A stretch of DNA of 12,546 bases. Origin: Mageeibacillus sp. UBA1243 (GTDB lineage: Bacteria > Bacillota > Clostridia > UBA1212). Below the pieces are notes generated by a model. It searched no databases and was not told the origin of the DNA. It worked only from the letters and a program-made list of their open reading frames with translations. Each line of letters starts with the position of its first letter. Within the stretch, counting starts at the first letter, position 1. A program made the position numbers and the translations under genes. Below are positions 7,008-12,546 of this stretch, piece after piece. The stretch spans positions 7,909 to 20,454 of the forward strand of contig DBWH01000008.1 of the NCBI GenBank assembly GCA_002308595.1. The letters are read 5' to 3'.

Positions 7008-8459
7008 TCAGCCGGCAACGTCCTCAAGCGTGCCGATGAAGAACGGTATGTTGTTTTCAAGGTCGATCAGCATGTAGACAAACGGTCTGTTCAGAATAAC
7101 TTCCTTGTTGTTGATCGGTATGCTGTCGTTTGTCATTTCAACGGCTGTTGCGGCGCCCGCTTTTGTGCCCTGCTCCGTGACCGAGATGTACGTCTTGTGG
7201 ATCACACGGCCGATGCGTGTGAAACCGTCAAGCTTCCACGTGCCAATGCCCGAAAAATCCGCAAGCGAGCTGTCAAAGGCGTCCGTCATCCCCATCGCCT
7301 TCAGAGAGTCGGCAAGGTCTGTGCCGAACTCGGCCTCAAACTTCGGGATCACAGCTCTTACTGACGTCTGATCTGCGTTTGTCAGAATGCCTGAAATGGT
7401 CTTGCCGTCAAGCGAGCTTACAAGCTCATTCACCGTAACACCTTCGTTCGGAAGGAGCGCCGCGAAGGCGTATTTGTGGTTGGCGTAGTGTTTTATGAAG
7501 CCTGTTGCATTGGCGGTTTCGAGATAAAATCTCTCGTTTGACGTCATCAGCGTGACGTCTTTCTTTTGGCCGTTTTCAAGAGTGAACTTGCTCGGGAACA
7601 CCTGCTCCTCGTTGTACGGGACAATCCACTCGGCTTCAAACGCCAATGCATTTATGAGATACATGACCGCGCTGTCCGGCACCTTGTCAAGTATTTTCGG
7701 TATCATCCCGTTCGTGTTATCGTTGACCCATTTGTTGATGTCGGCAAGCGTTTTTTCGTCAAAAGATGCCTCGTACGCGTCCGCTCCGTAGAAATCCGCG
7801 TTCGCCTGAAGGAAACCGGTGTTGAAATCAACGCAGCCCGACTTGAACCAGATCGAGTCCGCAAGGCTGAACTTGTTTTTGTCGTCCTGCGCAAGTGATC
7901 TCACGTATGCCTTGAAGAAGCTGTTAAGGTCCTCAAGACTCATACCGAGCGTGCTCTCCATCTGAGAAAGTGTATTCCCCTTCGCGCCGTTTGCGGTCAT
8001 CGAAAGAGCCGCAATGACGGATATCGGAGAGACGAGAGAGTTCTCACCGTTCTTCTTTGCGTTTTTGAGCAGTTTTACGGCAAAATCGGCAACGGTCTCA
8101 GCCTCCGCCTTTGAAACCTTTCTGATTGAAGGCGCCGGATTTGCCTTGATTCCTTCCATGAGGTTGGTCAGCGAATGCTCCGTTATAATCTCGCCCTGCG
8201 TAGGCTTTTCGATTGTTGAGCCGCCGTCGTTTGTCATTCCGTCTTTGCCCGACCTGTTCGTGACCGCAATCGACACTGTTATAACTGTAGCAGCCACAAG
8301 CACAGCCGCGGCAACGGCGCCCCACAGCGGCAGGCGTCTTTTGGGCGCCTTGGTTTTCGCGTCAGCTTTCCTTGTATTTTTCTCTTCGGTTTCAAGGGCA
8401 TGGTCCACAAACCCTTCTTCAATGTTTGAAACCACTTCATAAAGTTCATTCTTTTTCAT
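7008..8459 (-). CDS. Membrane-anchored serpin with anti-sigma-like cytoplasmic tail (483 aa)
   Basis: Residues 1-43 are a charged cytoplasmic tail (MKKNELYEVVSNIEEGF..., then a KAPKRR basic cluster). Residues 44-66 form one TM helix, 67-115 a linker, and about 118-483 a complete serpin domain of the usual size of about 370 residues. Serpin landmarks are NSLVSPISVIAALSMTANGAKG (139-160), INKWVNDNTNGMIPKIL (241-257), LINALAFEAEW (268-278) and NRPFVYMLIDLENNIPFFIG (457-476). The hinge EQGTKAGAAT (429-438) fits the inhibitory consensus with small residues, so it should trap proteases by loop insertion. Counting 17 from Glu429 puts P1 at Asp445, but the loop is 3 residues longer than in alpha-1-antitrypsin, leaving P1 open within about 445-448. 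The inferred topology puts the serpin outside the cell. ATG 8459 (GGAG upstream) overlaps the XRE/sigma-4 gene by 14 bp. The tail resembles those of clostridial ECF anti-sigma partners. Confidence 0.93.
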   Translation of the reverse strand: MKKNELYEVVSNIEEGFVDHALETEEKNTRKADAKTKAPKRRLPLWGAVAAAVLVAATVITVSIAVTNRSGKDGMTNDGGSTIEKPTQGEIITEHSLTNLMEGIKANPAPSIRKVSKAEAETVADFAVKLLKNAKKNGENSLVSPISVIAALSMTANGAKGNTLSQMESTLGMSLEDLNSFFKAYVRSLAQDDKNKFSLADSIWFKSGCVDFNTGFLQANADFYGADAYEASFDEKTLADINKWVNDNTNGMIPKILDKVPDSAVMYLINALAFEAEWIVPYNEEQVFPSKFTLENGQKKDVTLMTSNERFYLETANATGFIKHYANHKYAFAALLPNEGVTVNELVSSLDGKTISGILTNADQTSVRAVIPKFEAEFGTDLADSLKAMGMTDAFDSSLADFSGIGTWKLDGFTRIGRVIHKTYISVTEQGTKAGAATAVEMTNDSIPINNKEVILNRPFVYMLIDLENNIPFFIGTLEDVAG

Positions 8460-8907
8460 TTCTGCACTCCTCTAAATACGTTGCCAGGTTCTTTCTCAAA
8501 CCCGTCAACCTGTTGCGTACGGTGCCCTCGCTCTTCCCAACGGCGCGCGAAAGCTCCTTTGTGCTTCTGAATTTAAAATACCTTAGTACGAAAACGTCGC
8601 GATCTTCTTCGTTTAAAGTCCGGAGGAAATCATTCACGGATTTGATTGCCTGAGCCGCGTTCATCCATTTCGGAATGCACCTGTCAAGATCGCCGATGAC
8701 CTTGGCGTCAACAATCATGAGCGCCTCAAGCCTGACTCCGAAGAGCTTCGACATTTCCGTAAGAACGTCGATTCCCGGATACCTGCTGCCGCACTCCCAT
8801 CTGCACACAAGCTCGCGTGAAACATAAAGCTTCCCGGCAAGCTCCCCCTGCGTCAGGTTATTGTCGATTCTCAGTTTTTTAATAACACCGCCAATGTCTT
8901 TGCCCAT
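8446..8907 (-). CDS. XRE-type HTH fused to sigma-70 region 4 (153 aa)
   Basis: Two DNA-binding domains in one short protein. Residues about 7-61 are an XRE/HTH_3 domain: IGGVIKKLRIDNNLTQGELAGKLYVSRELVCRWECG, then PGIDVLTEMSKLFGVRLEAL. Residues about 91-143 match sigma-70 region 4 of the ECF kind: FLRTLNEEDRDVFVLRYFKFRSTKELSRAVGKSEGTVRNRLTGLRKNL. There is no region 2, so it lacks the part that grips the core enzyme and melts the -10; it probably acts as a regulator rather than a full sigma factor. The start is ATG 8907, with GGAGG 7 nt upstream. An in-frame ATG at 8970 would run through the terminator hairpin and has no ribosome site. The last 14 bp overlap the serpin gene, so the two are made together, in the order ECF regulator then membrane partner. 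Family knowledge of sigma/anti-sigma pairs suggests the serpin's tail may bind it. Confidence 0.88.
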   Translation of the reverse strand: MGKDIGGVIKKLRIDNNLTQGELAGKLYVSRELVCRWECGSRYPGIDVLTEMSKLFGVRLEALMIVDAKVIGDLDRCIPKWMNAAQAIKSVNDFLRTLNEEDRDVFVLRYFKFRSTKELSRAVGKSEGTVRNRLTGLRKNLATYLEECRNEKE

Positions 8908-8923
8908 GTTTTTTCCTCCGCAG

Positions 8924-8935
8924 ATTATAATACCA
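8924..8935 (-). promoter_or_regulatory. Extended -10 promoter of the XRE/sigma-4-serpin operon
   Basis: The minus strand reads TGG-TATTATAAT (8935-8924), an extended -10 (TGn) with two overlapping -10 boxes, TATTAT and TATAAT. No good -35 is present; that space is the T-rich tail of the preceding terminator. The start would fall about 10-14 nt before ATG 8907, leaving the Shine-Dalgarno at the extreme 5' end of the message. The short leader makes the call uncertain. Confidence 0.42.
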
Positions 8936-8939
8936 TCCG

Positions 8940-8978
8940 AAAACAAAGAAGGAAAGTGACAAATTGTCATTTTCCTTC
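8940..8978 (-). terminator. 31-bp near-perfect hairpin terminator after the EWGG lipoprotein gene
   Basis: Bases 8948-8978 form an almost perfect palindrome: GAAGGAAA and TTTCCTTC as outer arms, one mismatched pair (8956/8970), then TGACAA-A-TTGTCA at the core. On the minus strand TTTGTTTT follows (8947-8940), as in an intrinsic terminator, and the gene at 9009-9968 ends 30 bp before it. On the plus strand no T run follows. The TGACA/TGTCA core could also serve as an operator for the next gene. Confidence 0.7.
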
Positions 8979-9008
8979 CGGTGTCTGCTATAAAAAACGT
9001 TTGCTAAT

Positions 9009-9968
9009 TTACTTGATTTCGCTTCCGCCCCACTCTACAACTGTAAAGCCTTCGCGTGAAGGTGTTTGAATTTCGGGCGCCGCTATGTCAACCTCGCGGT
9101 CAAGAGCCTTGAAGGCCATGAACACTCTGATAACGGTATCCGGTTCGGGAGAGATGTTTAATTTGGCGTTTTTCTCGTATTCTTCCGTCTGGAATGTGAT
9201 CATGTTGTACGGATTTTCCTGCATGACAGGCAGCCAGTAGATGATAAACTCGTTGGCTTCCCTTTCCGAAAGGCCGAGCTTCGGCAGAATATCCGCGAGA
9301 AAATCAGCCGTGTCTTCTCCTCTCACGCAGAAGCCGCGGGACAGATCAAATTCAGCGTCTTCTTTGCCTTTTCCTTCCCAGTAAAGAGCATAATATGTCT
9401 TTCCGTCGGGGAACGTCAGCGTACCGTCTTTTGAGGCGGTAAAACCTGTCCAGCCGTCTTCACCGTACTCAGGGTATGTGCACGTAAGCTCGCCGTTGAT
9501 ATCAATATTGACGTTGCATACGGTGTCCTCTTCGGGGTAGAAATATATAATCGGCTTAAGGTAACTAGGTTCATCACCTCGCGAACGGCGCACGGAGACC
9601 GTTTTAAAAATAGTGTATTCGGTTTTATTTTTAAAAACCAAATTGGTGATGTGTTCTCTCGGATCTGTTATTATGTCGGCTCCGTCAAAAACAACCCTCA
9701 AGGTATCCCATTTATGGAATTTTTTATCTGCTCCCGGATATTTTACGAATACTTCTCCTTTAATATCACCGCTGCCGCCAAAGCCTTCGCTGTTCACAAA
9801 TTCCACATAAAAAAAATCCACGTAATGCTCGCCGGGTTTAAACTCCGATACGCCGCAAACCGATTTCGGCTCTTTTCTGCACCCTACAATTGTTAAAAGC
9901 AATGCAGCGCTTAACACGCAAAGTACAATGCTCAGGCTTAAACGTTTAAAACCTTTAAAGTGTTTCAT
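9009..9968 (-). CDS. Lipoprotein of the KPIIYxYP...VVEWGG conserved family (319 aa)
   Basis: ATG 9968 follows GGAGG with 7-nt spacing. Residues 1-30 are a lipoprotein signal ending IVG-C (Cys30). Residues about 31-135 are variable. From 138 on comes a block I recognise as a conserved bacterial domain of unknown function: KPIIYFYPEEDTV (138-150), LTCTYPEYGEDGW (161-173), YYALYWEG (192-199), GFCVRGEDT (212-220), NEFIIYWLP (239-247), LNISPEPDTVIRVFMAFK (270-287) and REGFTVVEWGG (305-315). The domain is mostly beta-like and Trp/Tyr rich, and the protein should be anchored outside the membrane. No catalytic motif is evident and I assign no function. It lies 141 bp after the ABC permease gene, so it could be read with that pair, but inverted repeats and -10-like sequences in the gap allow separate control. 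The hairpin at 8940-8978 ends it. Confidence 0.85.
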   Translation of the reverse strand: MKHFKGFKRLSLSIVLCVLSAALLLTIVGCRKEPKSVCGVSEFKPGEHYVDFFYVEFVNSEGFGGSGDIKGEVFVKYPGADKKFHKWDTLRVVFDGADIITDPREHITNLVFKNKTEYTIFKTVSVRRSRGDEPSYLKPIIYFYPEEDTVCNVNIDINGELTCTYPEYGEDGWTGFTASKDGTLTFPDGKTYYALYWEGKGKEDAEFDLSRGFCVRGEDTADFLADILPKLGLSEREANEFIIYWLPVMQENPYNMITFQTEEYEKNAKLNISPEPDTVIRVFMAFKALDREVDIAAPEIQTPSREGFTVVEWGGSEIK

Positions 9969-10046
9969 ATTACTACCTCCGATAAATTCAAATCAAAGAA
10001 AAACCTGCCGGTGTTTTCCCAATAAATCTGCGAAACCAAATTCGTA

Positions 10047-10076
10047 TGACAGTATTATCAACCTGTCACATTGACA
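10047..10076 (-). promoter_or_regulatory. Cluster of TGACA/TGTCA inverted repeats upstream of the lipoprotein gene
   Basis: Three boxes in plus-strand order: TGACAG (10047-10052), CTGTCA (10063-10068) and TGACA (10072-10076). The first two form a perfect 6-bp inverted repeat with a 10-bp gap; the last two form TGTCA-CAT-TGACA. They lie in the 141-bp gap 9969-10109, about 80-110 bp before ATG 9968. A perfect TATAAT sits farther upstream on the minus strand (about 10098-10103) without a clear -35. Protein-binding sites are likely, but the regulator is unknown. Confidence 0.4.
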
Positions 10077-10109
10077 AAAGCTGAAAATTGTTTTATTGAT
10101 TATACACTG

Positions 10110-11690
10110 TTACTTGGCGATAACCGCCGCAAACAGCTTTTCTTCATGTTTTTTCAAGATCATTGTCGCTGTCAGTACCATTGCCGTGTAAACAGCCGCA
10201 AGCGCGATGAGCGATGCCAAAGGCGAAATAAAGTTCAGAGCAAACACGATACCGCCGGCAACCATACCCGGCAGTAAAATGAAAAGCATTCCGAAAAGAG
10301 CGCTTCTGCTGTTTTTTATGACCTGAATCTCGTTCTCAAAATGGATCTTAGGCCATCTGAGATTGCAGAGCATGCCGGTCACAGACGCATACATGAGCGC
10401 GAACTGAGGCGCGAGATATATTGCCGCCAATGTGGGCCACGTGAGACCTCCGAGCACGTTCTTCACCCCAAGCATCACCAGTATCAGCGAGCTTCCGACG
10501 ATTGAGATAATCGAGGGCACGAAGAATCCGACCATTATTTTGCTCCTGATGATTTCCTTTGCACTCACCGGGTAGCTGAGAAGGTTCTCAAAGCTCTTTC
10601 CCTCCAGCGAGATTGACGACAAGGTGCTGTTCGTGACGCTGTTCATGGTTATGCCCATCAGCGGCACGGTCAGAACCATTATTTCCATGAAACGGCCGGT
10701 TTTTGCATTTCCGCTATTCATAAACAGGAACATAATGGAGTACAGCGGGTAAAGGATGGAGCCGAAAACCGAATTGATAAAGTAATTTGCCTTTCCCGTG
10801 AGCATTTTGAGGTCCTTTTTAAAAAGGATTAGCCCGAGCTTCGAGTCGCCGGATTTTTTTGCTTTGTACGCCCCGCCGCCTGTTTTCTCCTTTATGGAGT
10901 TGACGGGTCTGTAAAGAAGCGCTATGAACGCCACCACCGCCGCGAAGGCAGCCAGGTTGACGCCAATGAACCCCAGGAACGGCAGTATGTTTCGCCCCTC
11001 CACCGCATTCTTGAAGAGGATTATGTGAGGCATCGCCTTCGTTATTCCGGAGCGGTTCACAAAGGAGGAGCCGCTCATGCTGAAGCTTATCGAAAACGCC
11101 ACCACAAAGTACATCAGATATACGATTATCTGAAAAACGTTCTTCTTTTTGAGCCTTTTAGTCAAAAGCGCCACCAGGGTGCCCAGCAGCGACGACAGCA
11201 GAAGCGGCACGAGAGACACGAAAAACATGGCAATGAAGCCAAGCACCGATGTGAAAACATCCCCGGTGAACACAAGGTAGAGCACCAGCGAGGGCATAAA
11301 GATGATGATGTCCTCCGCAATGCAGAAGATCAGTACCGATGAGATCTTGGCGGCAATGACAACGCTGCTCCTGACCGGCAGGGACTCCACAAACTCGAAA
11401 TCCTTGCTGTTAAAAAGAGCCGTCTGCATCTGGTTAAAGGTCATGACCGCGGTTAAAAGGGATGCAATCGAGAGCACAAACATGAGCAAGTCCCTGTATA
11501 CGCCAAGGGCCCCCTCCGCCGACTGATTTACCGCGAAAAACATGGATATGTTGTAGAAAAGTGATATGCCGGTGAACACCAGAGCCATTATTCCCAGCTG
11601 CTTGAAAACAGGCCGCTGGCTGTTGGCCTTTCTGTTGGTGCTGACGCCGCTAAGAAAGAAAACCTTCGTCAGGGTGAGGAAACTATCCAT
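10110..11690 (-). CDS. ABC transporter permease, large ABC-2-like exporter subunit (526 aa)
   Basis: A polytopic membrane protein with about twelve hydrophobic segments (for example near 34-53, 66-86, 111-141, 147-176, 186-203, 237-260, 305-323, 336-349, 385-408, 418-440, 463-485 and 488-511). It has two halves with matching signatures: FNSKDFEFVESLPVRSSVVIAAK (94-116) and LEGKSFENLLSYPVSAKEIIRSK (362-384). This points to an internal duplication and is typical of the large 'putative ABC exporter' permeases in Firmicutes (I think Pfam ABC_tran_2, from memory). A central cytoplasmic loop (about 263-300, rich in Lys) separates the halves. ATG 11690 lies inside the ATPase gene with an 8-bp overlap, so the two subunits are coupled. 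With one ATPase and one double-length permease, the complex would be an exporter of unknown substrate. No resistance or peptide gene next to it names the cargo. Confidence 0.9.
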   Translation of the reverse strand: MDSFLTLTKVFFLSGVSTNRKANSQRPVFKQLGIMALVFTGISLFYNISMFFAVNQSAEGALGVYRDLLMFVLSIASLLTAVMTFNQMQTALFNSKDFEFVESLPVRSSVVIAAKISSVLIFCIAEDIIIFMPSLVLYLVFTGDVFTSVLGFIAMFFVSLVPLLLSSLLGTLVALLTKRLKKKNVFQIIVYLMYFVVAFSISFSMSGSSFVNRSGITKAMPHIILFKNAVEGRNILPFLGFIGVNLAAFAAVVAFIALLYRPVNSIKEKTGGGAYKAKKSGDSKLGLILFKKDLKMLTGKANYFINSVFGSILYPLYSIMFLFMNSGNAKTGRFMEIMVLTVPLMGITMNSVTNSTLSSISLEGKSFENLLSYPVSAKEIIRSKIMVGFFVPSIISIVGSSLILVMLGVKNVLGGLTWPTLAAIYLAPQFALMYASVTGMLCNLRWPKIHFENEIQVIKNSRSALFGMLFILLPGMVAGGIVFALNFISPLASLIALAAVYTAMVLTATMILKKHEEKLFAAVIAK

Positions 11691-12387
11691 TGTTGACCTC
11701 CAAGAAGAATTCTTCGAGGGAGCTCGACTTGGTTATCTCCTCCATCGTTCCGTTGACGGCGATCCTGCCGTCTTTGATGATAGCCACCTTGTTGCAAAGC
11801 TTCTCCGCAACCTCAAGGACGTGGGTGGAGAAAAAGATCGAGTTGCCCTTGGCGGCATATTCCGTCATCATGGTTCTCAGCATATGGGTGGCCTTGGGAT
11901 CAAGCCCCACAAAGGGCTCGTCGAGCACCAGAAGCTTCGGTTCGTGGAGAAAAGCCGTGAGAAGCACAAGCTTCTGCCTCATGCCGTGAGAGTAGCTCGA
12001 GACCAGATTGTTCAGGACGTCCGCAAGCTCAAACTCCTCGGCCATTTTGAGCACCTTGGCGTTGTCAAAAGGCGTCCTGTAAATCGCCAGCATAAACCTT
12101 ATGTAGTCGATACCCTTCATGTAGGAGTATATCTCCGGGTTGTCGGCAATGTAAGCCATCTCGGACTTGCACGCCACGGGGTCGGTTTTGATCGACTTGC
12201 CGTTAACCGTGATTTCGCCGCTTTCAAACGGCAGAATGCCGACAAGGCACTTAATAGTGGTCGATTTGCCCGCGCCGTTCAGGCCAACAAAGCCGAAAAT
12301 GTCTCCGTCGCAGATTGTAAGATCGATGTTCTCTATCGCATTTTTCTTACCGTCATAACTTTTTGAAAGCTTATCAATCCTGATCAT
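11683..12387 (-). CDS. ABC transporter ATP-binding protein (234 aa)
   Basis: All nucleotide-binding motifs are present: Walker A GLNGAGKST (35-43), Q-loop region with EMAYIADNPEIYSYMKG (76-92), signature YSHGMRQKL (132-140, SHG in place of SGG, common in this exporter class), Walker B LLVLDEP (152-158) with the catalytic Glu157, D-loop GLD (161-163) and H-loop His189. The length and the C-terminal tail (KSSSLEEFFLEV) fit the CcmA/NatA-like exporter ATPases, which power ABC-2 permeases. ATG 12387 is preceded by GGAGG with a 6-nt gap. It is the first gene of the operon and overlaps the permease gene by 8 bp. It works at the inner face of the membrane as a dimer bound to the permease. Confidence 0.97.
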   Translation of the reverse strand: MIRIDKLSKSYDGKKNAIENIDLTICDGDIFGFVGLNGAGKSTTIKCLVGILPFESGEITVNGKSIKTDPVACKSEMAYIADNPEIYSYMKGIDYIRFMLAIYRTPFDNAKVLKMAEEFELADVLNNLVSSYSHGMRQKLVLLTAFLHEPKLLVLDEPFVGLDPKATHMLRTMMTEYAAKGNSIFFSTHVLEVAEKLCNKVAIIKDGRIAVNGTMEEITKSSSLEEFFLEVNNG

Positions 12388-12403
12388 TTTAATCCTCCGT
12401 TGT

Positions 12404-12437
12404 CGCAGGGTCTGTCCTAAAAGCCGTCACCCCTGCG
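12404..12437 (-). promoter_or_regulatory. Leader hairpin of the ABC operon
   Basis: CGCAGGG (12437-12431 on the minus strand) and CCCTGCG (12410-12404) form a perfect 7-bp stem around a 20-nt loop. It ends a few bases before the GGAGG ribosome site of the ATPase gene. It has no T run, so it is not a terminator; it could protect the message or tune initiation. Confidence 0.45.
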
Positions 12438-12452
12438 GATATTGGCAGGTTC

Positions 12453-12461
12453 ATTATAGCA
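12453..12461 (-). promoter_or_regulatory. Extended -10 promoter of the ABC operon
   Basis: The minus strand reads TGC-TATAAT (12461-12453): a perfect -10 with the TGn extension. The -35 region (TTTTAT at 17 bp) is poor, as is usual for extended -10 promoters. Transcription would start near 12446, about 60 nt before ATG 12387. In the remaining 12462-12546 I see only a short GC-rich hairpin and no gene. Confidence 0.6.
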
Positions 12462-12546
12462 CCGGTTTGATTGAAATAAAAGCTAACGCCCGCCGCTCCC
12501 TTTGTCGGATAACGTGAAAGCCGGCGCCGCGGCTTAAGAGGCCTTG

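Noticed and set aside
8946..8970. Upstream ATG 8970 as start of the XRE/sigma-4 gene
   Set aside because: The extra 21 codons cover the terminator stem and promoter, and lack a ribosome site; ATG 8907 has GGAGG at good spacing.
11566..12366. Plus-strand ORF (266 codons) opposite the ABC ATPase
   Set aside because: It mirrors a gene with every ABC motif, has no ribosome site and no familiar domain.
12518..12535. Hairpin AAGCCG/CGGCTT near the right edge as a terminator
   Set aside because: The stem is only 6 bp and is not followed by a T run; the gene it might end lies outside the window.

Overview
The window looks like a low-to-mid GC Firmicute of the Clostridia type, probably a gut or rumen lineage. 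The signs are strong GGAGG-type ribosome binding sites, LytTR and LiaF-like proteins, short-tailed lipoproteins, an M16C presequence-type peptidase and a prokaryotic serpin. No rRNA, tRNA, CRISPR array or intact transposon is visible. TGG is used freely for Trp, so the standard code applies.

Layout, left to right. (1) 28-2025, minus strand: a two-gene lipoprotein operon, visibly AT-richer than the rest. Its second gene is interrupted by an in-frame TGA right after the lipobox Cys. A good sigma-A promoter (GTGACA-17-TATTAT) drives it, and the intergenic region is shared with a divergent operon. (2) 2112-3488, plus strand: a LytTR regulator overlapping a four-TM LiaF-like membrane protein. A TTGACA-17-TACAAT promoter precedes it, with two tandem 21-bp repeats just upstream of the -35 that are probably the LytTR operator. 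(3) 3489-3754: a plus-strand promoter with a perfect dyad in its spacer, then a structured leader and an orphan Shine-Dalgarno sequence, but no convincing gene. (4) 3755-6643, minus: a 962-aa M16C zinc peptidase. (5) 6644-7007: a roughly 95-bp 5' remnant of a group II (class C-like) intron lying directly behind a strong terminator hairpin. (6) 7008-8907, minus: an XRE-HTH/sigma-region-4 hybrid regulator overlapping a membrane-anchored serpin whose short cytoplasmic tail resembles those of ECF anti-sigma partners. (7) 9009-9968, minus: a lipoprotein of the KPIIYxYP...EWGG type, ending in a 31-bp hairpin terminator. (8) 10110-12461, minus: a permease and ATPase ABC pair with an extended -10 promoter and a leader hairpin.

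The most system-like part is 7008-8907. A DNA-binding protein that has sigma region 4 but no region 2 is translationally coupled to a serpin displayed outside the membrane. This could be a protease-sensing or envelope-defence switch, but that is inference. Separately, the octamer CGCCAATG occurs ten times on the two strands, in several reading frames and in intergenic DNA, far above a uniform-base expectation of about 0.4. Neither genes nor codons obviously explain it.
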